This document shows, piece after piece, positions 43,443 to 55,300 of a DNA stretch of 64,000 nucleotides. Numbering within the stretch: position 1 is the stretch's first letter; every line of letters starts with the position of its first letter. The stretch is from assembly GCA_002205965.3 (NCBI GenBank), contig NADL03000590.1:253001-317000 (forward strand). Reading direction: 5' to 3'. The position numbers were made by a program, and so were the translations under genes. Source of the DNA: Kappaphycus alvarezii (lineage: Eukaryota; Rhodophyta; Florideophyceae; Gigartinales; Solieriaceae). Below the pieces are notes generated by a model. That model was not told the DNA's origin and did not search any database. It saw only the letters and a program-made list of their open reading frames with translations.

Positions 43443-43758
43443 GTGGTAATCGTGAACAGGATGCGCGCATGGGACGCGCATCTCAATGCACTGACCAGCC
43501 CGACTGCAGGTAGGGCGAAGCAGTAGCGGTAACCCGGCACTTTTGCTGCTTTGCCTGGGAGCAGGCAAGCTCCTGTCCCTATGTCTACGCTTGGTGCGTG
43601 GCATCCGGAGACGTATTCAGTCGTCACGGAGCTCGCGAGAACCATTACCAGTCGAGCCATGCAACTGTTTTCGAAAGTGCGAGGCACTCTTCTACAGCGA
43701 AACTAAGCGTCGGCAGGAACCTAAAACGCGTCTTGTTTGTTCGTTGGCTTCCGAATGA
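43443..43758 (+). mobile_element. C-terminal tail of a reverse-transcriptase element
   Basis: The plus strand reads RAWDAHLNALTSPTAGRAKQ, then FAAFPGSRQAPVPMSTLGAW followed by HPETYS, VVTELARTITSRAMQLFSKV and NASCLFVGFRMTF at 43719-43757. It is the same module as 24150-24355 (STLGGWHPDA...NAACLLAGL). Two stops in the first part and two in the last show decay. Nothing of the polymerase remains. It abuts the LON/RING upstream region. Confidence 0.6.
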
Positions 43759-44699
43759 CTTTCTAGTGGACTGCTGTTGAGGTTAGCTTACTGCAGCAGA
43801 GATTTGCGCACTGCTTTTGACCCTTACTCATGCATCTAACCTGACCTGCACAAATGCAGTTTGACTTGTTTTCAGACAGTATATCGATCGCATTAGTACA
43901 AGCCCCGCGATAGCCGTCAACAAAACAATACCAAATTTAGTAAAGAAGCTTTTGAAACGCACTCATAGATCTCAATGTGTCAGTTCAGCTTACCATGAAC
44001 GTATACAAGTGCTCCGGATACAACTACTATTCACTAGCGGCTTTGTTCTCCAAATGGCTAAATTCGCCCTCCAATAGCAACACGAGCACTACACAGAGAC
44101 AGGACGGTTGGAGAAAGAGCCCTCTACTGCGAATTGCGCAGTAATCAATCCACCACAGCCTCTTAACATATCGATTCGATTGAAACATTGACAATGGACT
44201 CAATCACATATGTATGCTCGAAAGCGTAGAAGGTCTGCCGAAAATGCTCCTTTGTTTCGAACGAAAAGCTCTACTTTAGTTGCGCAATGCTCCTATCGAT
44301 GCGAATACAAACTATAAATTGCAAAATGTCTGCGTTTGGCAGGAGAGGAGGCTGAGCGTTGTCAAAGCATCCCAAATTCTCCGTAAGGTCTCCAGCCCTA
44401 CCAAAACAGCGAACATAACTGGAATTTCTCGATGGACGACAGGGCGCGTTTTGTGAACAGAGTCGAAAGCGAACACCCCTGTGCAGTTGAGGCTTTAACA
44501 AACCCAGAAAACATTTGCCACGGTGGAACTCTTGTCGCGAAAATTCAAGGGATAAAAAGCAGAGTGACGACGTTAGCGGCGAGACAGAAAAACGATAGAT
44601 GTTTTTGCCAGTGTAGAATAGTTAAATAGGATTATAGTAAAATTTTTGATACTGTTTTTACTTCAGTGGCCAAGGCGGCGAGCGATTTTATAGGCAGTA
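43759..44699. other. Intergenic stretch, nothing recognised
   Basis: Short frames only. A 65-codon plus-strand frame at 44432-44629 and a minus-strand one at 44501-44271 have no recognisable motif. Confidence 0.35.
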
Positions 44700-46740
44700 A
44701 ATGCCGTTGACTATCTATAGTACATCTAATAACTATTAGCTCACCTACCTATCGGATAGTCCTGTGGACGGTCCTTATGCCCCTGACTATACAACAATCC
44801 CAACAGGCATCGCTAAAAAGTACATTGAGAAAGAAAATATAGACTAGGTAGGATAGCTATAGTAGTCAGGGCAAAACAGCCACACCACAGGAGTGTATGT
44901 AATGCATGAATAAAGTTTAAATATCTGTGTAACTTTAAAACGCCCTCTTTTTGCCCTGATCTATTGTTTTATCCATATTTAGTGACGAGTCACGCATTTC
45001 TGAACAGTTAGATCACACTTACTTGTTGTGAGGGTGCAATTACAATTAATTGCACCACACTTTGCGATCTTCATGAAGGCGTCCGCGGGATTTCCACAGT
45101 CGGTACAAATCCAACTTTGGATATTTACTCTCTTGTATATGCATCTCTTACAGAACTAATATCAATCAAGAGGCGTTTTAAAAAGTGTATGAAAACTTGG
45201 CGACAGCATCAAATAGACTTTTGGATTCCTTAAACATTGAGAGTGTAATTCTGATTCTAAGAGAGAATTCAAGATCTTGCTTAATCATGTAGCCAATATC
45301 GAAGGCATTAGCGAAAGCATAAACTTCAATGCCTAGTACAGATCTAGTTACTCTGCGTCTCTTGGTACTAGAATAACTCAGCACAATACGAGCCCTGTCT
45401 TGTCAGTCAGCAAAACAATGTGTCCAAGTTGAGAAGTATTGTATTAGTTTTTTGGGATTGACCACTCAGAGTATACTTTCAACCTTATGGACTTTTTGTC
45501 CAACTTGCAATGAAAAAAATTATGGTTGTTCTGCACATGCTTCAAAACTTTTCTCAACTGCTTTATTGATTCCACTGAGAATTTGGTTTCGGTCACTTGC
45601 ACTGAGAATTTGATTTCAGTCAGTTGCACGGCCATATTCACAGCACAACATAATTCAGGATTTTTATGTGTTAACCAAGCCAATGTATTCATCAAACATC
45701 TATATTCAGAGAAAGAGGCATACTTCCGCACAATTTGTAATTTCTTAACATATTGTTCCTGACTTAACTAAGACCTATAATCAGTCCCCTTTACCCTGGC
45801 GCGTACAAATAAAGTGTAATCTAATTCCTTCTCTCTCGATCCAAACTTATCAAGAGTCTTTTGGGGCAATTTAACGAATTCATTGTTGCTCCAAAGTAAA
45901 GAATCGTCGGCATATGTTCCAACTAATCCCTAAAATTCTCCGTCTACATGCTTTGCGAAGAGTGCGAGATCTCCGTCGGTCGGCGTCATACCGACAGCTT
46001 CCTTCAGATGTGAGCTCATAGTGCAATTACAGTAGTCTCCTGAATGTAATAATCCGTAAAGGGATTTGAGTAACTAAGCACTGTCAGCCATAGGAGGATT
46101 TGCAAAAATTACTGAAACTTGACGACGTGGCAGACGTGCAGGATCTGAAATCTGAACTTGGCCTGAACCTGAATTCACACGTGTAGTGCCTTAAATTGAA
46201 CCTAAAATTAAAGGAACACCTTTGTTACGTGATTGGCCAAAGAGGAAGGCCTAGGATTGGTCTGAGAGGACGATTTTTGTATGCCACAAGGAGGATCCTG
46301 ATCGGTTGTTGACACTTCGACACTTGGCGAAATTGGAGTGACACTCTTGTTTGTGGTACTTCCGTCGGATTTTGGGTGATGCTGGCAGATGTTGAAAGGT
46401 TACACAGATTACATCGGGATTCCGATCTTGTTCTGGCTGCGGTAGGTCCAAATGGGCTACGTGGCTCCACGATCGAAACGTTGCCCTTATTCGCCACAGG
46501 ATAGTATTCAAAAAGAATTAAAAATAACTTATATACTAACTACTAAGTTAACTCTCCAGCTGATGGTCCTGCGGACGATGTTATATTTTCACCCTGAAAA
46601 TATAACAATCCCAACAGGTATCGCTAAGCTTACAATGGGATGGAGAAAATATAGACTGAGTGGATATATATAGTAGTAAGGGCAAAAAAGCTACACTGTA
46701 GGACTGTAAATACTTCATGAATAAATTTTAACACCTCCCG
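44700..46740 (-). mobile_element. Internally deleted Ty1/copia element with candidate LTRs
   Basis: Direct repeats at about 44755-44955 and 46562-46740 share acaatcccaacagg, atcgctaa, gaaaatatagact, tatagtagt, agggcaaaa and gaataaa. Between them, on the minus strand, lie copia pieces. Reverse transcriptase has LSSHLKEAVGMTPTDGDLAL, then GLVGTYADDSLLWSNNEF (about 45929-45880) with the catalytic YxDD intact. RNase H has RRRVTRSVLGIEVYAFANAF and LTMFKESKSLFD (45384-45195). Gag, protease and integrase are missing. Read on the minus strand the repeats contain TGTTGGGATTGT, a typical copia LTR start, but similarity extends past it, so exact LTR limits are uncertain. Confidence 0.65.
46580..46606. 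repeat. Perfect 11-bp hairpin in the right candidate LTR
   Basis: gttatattttc and gaaaatataac are exact inverse arms around a 5-base loop (accct). The left candidate LTR lacks the perfect form. It lies directly beside the TGTTGGG word on the minus strand. Confidence 0.55.
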
Positions 46741-47899
46741 TCTCATGAGAGGGTGACAGCGCACTAGTTGAGAAGCGTATCTGTCACGCATCGGAGAGGA
46801 GTTTGGCGTCTGAATTCCCTCTCGTGTGAAAGGTGATGCACACAATTGCTGCAAAAGAGAGCCACGGCTGGAATTGGGAACACACAACTGCAGACGCCGT
46901 GCAGTGTCGGAGATCGGAGAACATAGACATGACAATGTGAAAAGCGGAATAAAAGGACTAATGCAAAATGAGTACTATCAGCACAACTCTCAGAGGTGCG
47001 ATGATTCTATCGGCGAGATAATGCTGCGCTAGGAAGAGAAATGACAAGGCGCTGGCACACGAAGACCAAGAAACATAATGGAGGTGTAATCACTCGATTT
47101 TTTCGCGTACGAGGGAAATGTTTCAGTAAAATGGGGTGTTTTTGAGAAATTAAAAAAACTTTGCAATTATTGGAAAAATATTTAATTTTTTGTCTATATC
47201 GAATACAGTGATGAAAAATTGTGTAACAATATTTTTATCAGAGGTCCACAAATTTTATTTACAGTGAATCATCGAGAAATAATTTTACCTATTTGTCACT
47301 GGCCCATAATTATACACGTGAAGCAATTTTTATGCCTTTCACTTGGGTTTCCATTCTACTGTTATAATTACTAGAATTAAATTACCAGCAAACTATTTTA
47401 GGGTTAATGCTCACCCGGGGAATTATTCTATAATCATGTCTCAACATGCATTTGCTTTACAATAACCATTATACTGCTGGAATAGTTTTTGTAGTTTTTC
47501 TACTCTGATCTGCAGTGTAAATACTCTTAGGCGTTAGAAAATTTAGCAAGTCTCGGGCCATCTTACTATCCCCTTCGATGAATAAAACTTGTCTTTAACT
47601 ATTATTCGCTGTCCTATTCAGTCAATTTTATTATTCATTTATTCGAAATTATCTACTTTGGATCTACGCATTTCATTTAATTTCTACATTTTTATACTCG
47701 GTTTTTGCTGATGACAATTGAGTTCGCATGCGTCCTCAAGACTCTTCAATTATTGTCTACGTCTTAAACAATAATGAACACCCCTTAGAAATGTTTGGGT
47801 TAGTTTTCTGCGAGTGGAACAAGTGGTGAAAATCCCATTAGCCTGTACAGTTGGCGTCGGCAGGGAAATATCTACGGTGAAGATGGAGATGCTGTGGAA
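46741..47899. other. AT-rich intergenic stretch, nothing recognised
   Basis: No frame longer than about 70 codons and no motif. The interval 47090-47720 is especially AT-rich. Confidence 0.4.
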
Positions 47900-49800
47900 C
47901 GGCAACTAAAAAATTACTGCGAGCCCCTTCAGCAGACATGCGGCGTTCGTAGCAACCATTAACGAAGAAAGTGGCTGTGGGACTATGTCCCCGACCTTGG
48001 AGAATAGGTCCTTGACACGATTAGCGGTTGAGCCAGCCACACTCGTCAGGAGGAAAAAGACGTCTGGGTGTCTGTCTCCGAGGGTGGAGATTTTGACGGG
48101 AAGCAATCGCTTCCTATCCGGAAATATAGCAATGTACTCCTGTTATTTCCGGAGCTTTTCCGCGTAGACGACGTTCAAGCTAGTGTGGGGCTGAAGTTCC
48201 TCGTCTTCCTATGAGAGGTTGCCAAGGGGTTGAGAACGATGACACAGAAATAATCGATTCCCTCGGTTGCACCAGTCTCCCTGATGTCTAGTCTGACTTT
48301 GTTTTCTCCTTGTAGTCTTTGCTCGAAGGTGGGGTGCCTTGCAGCAAATGCGAAATCGCTGCCCTGTAACGATACTTAGTCGTCGTGGCGGGGGATTATT
48401 TTTCTGCCATACTTGCAATGGATCAGGCGATCTCCTTGGATGTCCATTTTTTCTGTGCAAGTAGCCCTTGGGCGTGGGTTCCCGTTGCAAACAGAGGCAC
48501 CTGACAAAAGTACTGGAGACAAATTGAGAATCAATGCGTTGTAATGGCGGTTTTGAGACCTTAGCTTGGAACGCAGTCGACCCATACTTTGGCAGTAGGT
48601 AGTTTCATAGATCCCCGAAATGCTTTTCTGTCGTCGTTTCCCTGAGTTAGTTCCTCGTCAAGTGCTCTGTGGACTGCATCGGTCAGCAGCTTTTGTGTGG
48701 GTGGTTGGTTGGAACAAAAGATGCTGAATGGCAGCTATTCGTGTGGGCGGCAGGAGGAGGACCACGCACTAAATGCGGCTTTGGCCTCGTCGTATGTAGC
48801 CATCCGGGTTGTAGGCCGGATTTGGAAACGCCGGCAGAGCTTGTTGGTCTGAGCGCTGGATGCAAGAGAGGCGTCTGATGCTATGTTTGCCTCTGATGTG
48901 AGACCGGTCCCAGTGTTAATTGATTGTATGCGATTTGTTTGAGGGGTAGATACATCTCCTTAAATATACTGCTGTGTAGAACGCCACCTGCCAGCGTGCG
49001 AATAGCTGACTCCATTAAGATGTCGAAGTACTTTGCTACTTTTGCCGTGCATGGGGCGGGGTGACTCAAAAGCCAACTCAGTTTCTCAAGATTTGAAAGA
49101 AGGCTTGGGCATCTTGAATACCTAGAACGGCGTGCACGAACGGCTCTGAGCAGTGAATGTGTTCGGAGAAGTCTTTCTACATGGAGGTAGAGGAACATAC
49201 GTGGGAGTTCCAAATCACCGTTCCATTGCTGTATTCCTGATTGATTTGTGATGGGTACACAGCTATGACGTAGTCCTGTAGAGCTGTGGGCCAGCAGATC
49301 TTGCATTTAGGCAGTAAAAGGTGCATACCGAGGCTCATTGCCTCCGGAGAAGACAGGGTGTGAATGGATTTCATTAATGCTTCATGTTGGGCGAAGATGT
49401 ACCCATATTCGTGGTACCACATCTGTAAGAAGACATTGCGCACCTCTCCGTCCCCGTCGAACACAAAGACAGTATTTGTTGCAGCTTCCGGAACATTATC
49501 TGCAGGACCAGATCGAAGCGTAGGACAGCGAGTGGGTCACCTTGTTGAGGTGACCCCCTCAGTGGCTTACTTTACCAATGAAGCTGCGTATAGTATCATA
49601 TCACGTCCAAAAAATGTGGCGGGTCGTTGTTGTAACAGTGCCCCCACCTCAGCAACTGGGGGAAACAACGTTCAGTCTCCTCGAGGAACGCAGAGCGTCT
49701 GCATAGGTTGAAAGCGGTCTTCAAGTCGACAGATAAGAGGGAAAACTCCGGAGTTGACCCCACTTTGGTCACAATTGCCGTGAACTACAGCATTAGCCCC
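47900..49800 (-). mobile_element. Reverse-transcriptase element, polymerase to C-terminus, inactive
   Basis: Minus-strand landmarks in order: polymerase motif A SVDLKTAFN (49732-49706); a PQLLRWGHCYNN stretch; QQGDPLAVLRFDL (about 49550-49512); FDGDGEVRN and WYHEYG, the position of the catalytic YxDD (about 49423-49406, both Asp lost); LLLPKCKICWP; YPSQINQEYSNGTVIWNSHV. Then the region after the polymerase (49170-48900), MDIQGDRLIHCKYGRKIIPR with HDD (zinc-knuckle-like, about 48446-48376), RLDIRETGATEGIDYF, and the tail LPVKISTLGDRHPD...NAACLLKGL (48106-47910). Many frame changes separate these. The element class is a non-LTR-like or related reverse-transcriptase lineage. No integrase, RNase H or tyrosine recombinase is seen. 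Confidence 0.7.
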
Positions 49801-50359
49801 GGCGCTTGTTACGATTCCCAATTATATTGATTGGAAGTACTCCACCATCTTTCTCTTTTATTTAGATATGAGGCAGCTGCTGAAGAGTCTTAGAAGTGTT
49901 TCGCCAACAAAGATATGGTGCGGGATCATGTCCTTCTCGGCTGGTAAAGTTAGCGGGGCGCCGAAAATCCACTGGGGCGAGAGCTATTGGGGCATTCTCT
50001 GTGGCAAGTACAGTATCGCGATTAGGTTATATTTACTTGACTATCTGACACTATCCACCTTCAGACTTTCATCACTATCTAATAGAACCCTCTATCATAT
50101 ATGGGGATACTCCGAAAGAGCCAATTTATTCCTGGCAACGAGTGTTGACCGTGGAAATATTTTAATCATTTCGCAATTATCCATAAAAATACAAAAGAAA
50201 AATTATGTAGAGTATGACAATAACATCGCACAGTGACTAAAAAGGAAACTTACATTCAAATCAACTACAAATGAGGGCAGAATTTAATAGCAAGCCCGCT
50301 CCTCTCGTAAACGACCTAGGCATTGATATATATATGTAGCTCAATCTTCTCACAATGCA
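49801..50359. other. Spacer between two reverse-transcriptase copies
   Basis: A 122-codon plus-strand frame (49868-50236) has no recognisable motif. At 50026-50092 about 65 bp resembles 56094-56160, just inside the right LTR of the copia element: cttgactatctgacact against attgactagctgacact, and ttcagact-t-catcactat in both. It may be a remnant of a related copia. Confidence 0.4.
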
Positions 50360-51700
50360 TTTCAAATATACGCATTCCAAATACCTTCAATCTCAGAAAC
50401 GCCATTCCATCCCCGTGAGACAGACAGCCCAATGACAGGGTTGGTAAGGTGGCAGAGTAGAGTGTCGCGTGGCCGATCGTGCCGCCTCACGGTACCTACC
50501 GCGCTCTTACTGACGGAGTCGTAGTAGCCGGGTGCATCAAGTAAGGGGAGGTGCAGGGCGTTGCTTGTCTCGCAAATCAGGCAGAGACGGGAGCCGTCGA
50601 ACATAGGGTTGCCGAGGCGAACGTCAACCATAGTGCGCCAGACCTCGGCTTCAATATATTGGTCGTTTCTGGATAACGGTAGGGTGTAGAATGGAGCTGA
50701 TGCGGCTGTGTAAGCAGCGGCTACCAGAGGGCAGGGTGATGAGTGTAGGATGCAAGTGTTTCCTGTTGCAGACAGATTTAAATGTCGGTTTGGAGGTGTG
50801 CTGTTATTTATTGCTGGAGATGGCGGGGGTCAAAGGCTTCCTGTCGGGACGTCCTAGAGACCAGGTTCTGTAGGTAGAGATCAGAAGGGAGGCTGAGAGC
50901 GATTGCAAGGGGTTCATACGATGGAGCGAGGAGGCGGGCAGTGCGTAGTGGGGTATTGCCAAGAACTTGTACCAGTGCCGAGTTCGTGAGGAGAGATACT
51001 GTGTACGCGATGATGTGAACTCCTTAGGTTTGGCGTAAGCCGAGGCCACCCAAACAGATGAGGAGTAAGGCCTAGGTCCAGCCTGTGTCAGCTTTGCGGA
51101 GATGTATGCTTTCGGCTACCCTACGCACTCCCTTGTCAAAGGAACTGGCAAGGTAAGCGGTTCAATGCGGCGGGATACTGCGAAAAGATACATAAACCGA
51201 CAGCAGGATGCGCAGCAACGAAGAATCTGAAAAGGATATGAGTGTCGTTCAACATGACGATAGACGCCCAGAAACGGATGGTGTCGAGGTTATTGTCAAG
51301 GAGGCGGAGGCATCCCGTGGTACTGCCAACCGGGCTTCCGAGCACAGTAGTGGCCTCCACGGTCTTGAGGTCGCACGTCATTGCGAGGACGATGAGAAGT
51401 TCCTGGGACGGGGCGGTCGGCCACCATGCAGCATTCTTGTGGCGGAAATGTTGATGTGGAGCCCAGAGGCCCGTCCACGGTGGAAAAACCCGGAGCAACG
51501 AGCGAGCGTATTCCAGTGGTACAATGAGATTTCCGTCATCTGTGTACCAGAAGTTAAGGGGAGGTATGGAAAGGTATTGCGGAGTTCGAGCAGCAGAGGT
51601 TGCAGCGCGAGGGCGAACAGGAGCATACGTAAGTAGTTGGTTGTCTTCGCATAGGCATAATCGGGACGCTTGGCATGGAGAACGGCAAACATATCAAGGA
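50360..51700 (-). mobile_element. Second reverse-transcriptase element, catalytic YTDD retained
   Basis: The minus strand reads LLFALALQPLLLELRNTFPY (51630-51570), then after a frame change LNFWYTDDGNLIVPLEYAR (YTDD codons at 51547-51536). Next come AMTCDLKTVEATTVLGSPVG (51390-51325) and RFFVAAHPAVGLCIFSQYPA (51210-51150). A broken middle follows, then RLGNPMFDGSRLCLICETSN, ALHLPLLDAPGYYDSVSKSA and RRHDRPRDTLLCHLTNPV (50620-50430). The C-x-x-C...LHLP...RRHDRxRDTL stretch is the zinc-knuckle-like region after the polymerase in this family. The copy ends before the STLGGWHPD tail. It has an intact catalytic pair but lacks the N-terminal polymerase part and carries several stops. Confidence 0.65.
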
Positions 51701-51999
51701 ATTTACTGTAAATTACAGTACTCTACTTCTCGGACGTCAGTTTGGCGGTCCGAAAATGCTTAATTTTTGTACATAGCAGAAGTAACGTTTGACTAATGAT
51801 TTATAAAATTTTAATGATGTGCTTATTCTGAAATGGCCAAATGCTATTAAACGGCTAGCGCTGTATAATAAGAAGATACAGTCATTTCCGCCAGGTGCCA
51901 TATCAACCCTCTTGGATTCGACGATATTAATTCACTGTAAGTCAATCATCATTTATCCAATGATTGAGATATCACCCAGTCTTTGGTGCAGAGACCCAA
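51701..51999. other. Left flank of the copia element
   Basis: There is no gene. A short TACTGTAC-type motif (ttactgtaaattacagta) lies at 51704-51721. The five bases next to the candidate LTR (cccaa) do not match those on the other side (gcgag). Confidence 0.45.
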
Positions 52000-52279
52000 T
52001 GATAATCTATACTGTACTTATAGACTTTAACATTAAAAGTTGTGATGCATTCAAACTAGTTTCAGGTCAATAAACCCGCTCATTCAAATTCGAAAGAATT
52101 TAATATGCAGTCGAAACCATAGTCGTTTCAACACGATAACAAGATGCTCCAAAAACTCAGCATAAAAGGGACCCGAGCCGTTCCGTCGCCTCACTTTCCG
52201 CTTGGTTCCTGTCCATTCACCAAAGACCACTCTGTTCGGTCGCACTAGCTGCCAGTCGTAAATGGTCGCTTTTTCAACA
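52000..52279 (-). repeat. 3' LTR of the copia element
   Basis: This 280-bp segment begins TGATAATC and ends CAACA on the plus strand, so it reads TGTTG...TTATCA in the element's direction. It matches 56154-56428 almost base for base from about 52015 onward. Immediately inside it, gggggga on the minus strand forms a polypurine tract, as expected next to a 3' LTR. Confidence 0.8.
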
Positions 52280-52318
52280 ATCCCCCCTGCGAGCGAAAGC
52301 TATACCAATGAACGCAAA

Positions 52319-55300
52319 CTAGCACATACCTGTCAAATTTATCATCTGGATGAACTTAATGCCCTTGAGATTCTTCTTCATGATATCGGCAACTATATTG
52401 TCGGTTGGTACGAAGTGTAGGCCCACATTACCCTTCTCGACATGATCGGCAAGAAACTGATACTTGACGTCTACATGTTTGGACAGTTCGGAGACTGTCG
52501 GGTTGTGCGCGTCCTTGATAGAAGCGACATTGTCTTCACTAATGGAGATATTGAACATGCGTTCGACTTCGTTCTCACATATAACTTTCTTTAGAAACTT
52601 CTCGAACTTCTTGACCCACAATACCTCCCTCACATAGAATGCCAGTGCGATAAACTCAGCTTCCTTCGAGCTCTGGGCAACAATGTTCTGTTGCTTTGAA
52701 CACCAACTCCAAAGCACATCGGAAAATTTGAAGCAGTACCCGCTAATTGACTTCCGTTTGGGCTTCTCCTGCGCCCAATTCGCATCCAAAAATGCGGCCA
52801 AAACCCCATCTCCCCCTTTTCGGTACCTAGTCCCAAGTGCCATCGTGCCTTTGAGGTATCTCAAAATATGTTTCCCCGCCTTCCAAAATGCCTCTGTCGT
52901 GGTGTGCATGAGCTGCGCGAGGTATTGCACCGCATACGCGATATCTGGTCTTACTGTGTTCAACAGATGAATCCAAGCACTAATCAATTGCTTGCACGGA
53001 GTTGTATGCGACAGCGCGTCTCCACCATCAGTGCTCAAGTCCAACCCCGCGGGGATCGGCGTAATCACAGGCTTGCAATCATACATTCCAAAGGCTTTCA
53101 ATACAAGTTCAATCATCGATTAGTTGTGCAACTTCAACTCATCCCCGCTATATTCCACAGTCATTCCCAAAAACTTGTCAAGCGTTTCCAAAGTACGTAT
53201 CTCGAAATGCTTCTCAAAAAGCTCAACTTGGAACGCATCGCTTTCAGCCAATCCTTAGCGTCTTTTTTCTCGAGAGAATATTTGTAGGACATTGTCACCC
53301 CCTTATCCAGAGTAGTTGCATCCAGCACCAAGTTTGCCTGCTCATACCCAAGACGGTCTGGTGCCAAACCTGCACAACGACGTTCGCTACGACGTATCCC
53401 CGGATAGTATGTCAATGACTCGAGGTCGATTTCATTCATACCGTCACCTTGGTCGCTTTGCTACATGCTTTCTTCACCCGGTATGTGCTCGCCATCTGGT
53501 TCACAGTCGTGAAGTTCCTGTTCGACACTCACTTCATCCACCTCCGTCTCATCTACTTCACCGTCGGCTTCTCCGGCATCACTGGTGTTGTTGTCGCCCG
53601 TCTCGATTATGTCACCGTCATGCGCTGGCAAGTCATCTAGCAAGGTATTTGGCTCATTCTGGCCTTCAGACGCAATGAAGTTTACGTTCTCCTCACTGCA
53701 GAGCCCCTGTGTCTCATCGAAGGTGACATCCTTAGTCTCCTTGATGGTCTTACCATCCCCCATCAAAATCCGGTAGGCTTCGCCCTTACAATAGCCAACG
53801 AGCATTCCCGGGTCTGCGCGCGAGTCGAACTTTCCATCACGCTTCGATTATGGCTTTTGCACAAATGCCTTACAGCCGAATTTGCGGAAGTGCTTGACGA
53901 CAGGTTTACGTCCGTGAATGACCTCGAAGGGTGTGCAGTTGCGATTGCAGCTGCGTGACCCCAGCCCATTCCGGATGAAGCAAGCGGTATTCACCGCTTC
54001 CGCCCACAACTTCTTCCAGTCTTCACCCGTATCATGCAGCATGGTTCTTGTCATATCCATGAGAGTTCGGTTTAGACGCTCCGCTCGTCCGTTCGACTCG
54101 GGCAAGTAGGCCGTCGTCACTTCATGTACCACTCACCTCTGCTTGAGCCAGTTGCCTAATGCGTGACCGATGTATTCCCCGCCATTGTCCGACTTTACCC
54201 ACGTGATGGTGTTATGGTCGACACAGGAGAGTGTCTCAACCCGCTTGTTGAACAAGTTCTCTATCTCCCGTGTCATACAGATCACTGCGCTTGCCGCTTC
54301 ACTCTTGCTGAGTAGAAACCGCAACATCTAATACCCGCTGTATTCATCAATTAAGGTCACAAAGTATCTTGACTTTCCAAGTGACTGCGTCCTCATTGGG
54401 CCGACCACGTCGCTGTAAACCCTCTCGATCGATCTCGTAGCGCCACTCAATTGCCGACCCTGGACTTACATGGAGTGCGTGTCGACTTGCTTAATGCGCA
54501 CGGCTCACATTTGGAGTCTGTACTGCCAATATCCGACTTATTGATAAGAGTGACATGCGGTAGTGTTTCTTTCATGACGTCATGGCTACAATGCCCAAGG
54601 CTTGCTTGCCATTCCACCGATTTTTTTCCCTCGCAATACTCCCTATCCCCCGCATACGCTAACGACGGCCTCGTACGACCAGTTGTTTGTCTCAACCCCC
54701 ATTTTCTTAATTACGCCCGATGCCTTTTGCATCAATTCCAGTACACCGGAGCGAGGGTCGCTGTCATCATCGTCAATGATGACCTTAAAGCCCTTTTGCC
54801 CTGCTTGCGAGAGCAAAATTATATTGTACTTCATGTCAGGTGTACAAAGCACATTCTGCAACATCATCATACTCTTCTTCCCTTTTACAACAATTGAAAG
54901 ACTTACAGTACCATAGCCCACAGACGTCGTTGTGTCGTTGTTCCCAACGTGCACCCCCCCTTCGCTTCGGAGAAGGTCATGAAGTTCTCCCTTCGATTGT
55001 ACAATTGCCTTGTGCAGCCCGAATCCAGAATCCACCGTTCCGGCTGCCGGCCGTTGATACTTGCTAACATCACTTGCGGCAAAACCACCATTTCCGTAAC
55101 GACACTTTTTTCATCCTGATTCTTATTCTTGCAGTGACGAGCAATATGCCCCTTTCTAACCGCACTTATATCACGCTCGCGTTTCACTCATGTGGTGCCT
55201 TTCATCACCCTTCTTATTATTCCAGCAATCCCTGGCTAAGTGTCCAATCTTTACACATGAGAAGCACTTCTTCGTCTTCGTCTGAGTGAGCTACGCCTTC

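Noticed and set aside
49868-50236. 122-codon plus-strand frame between reverse-transcriptase copies
   Set aside because: No motif. Part of it (50026-50092) resembles the non-coding stretch just inside the copia right LTR.
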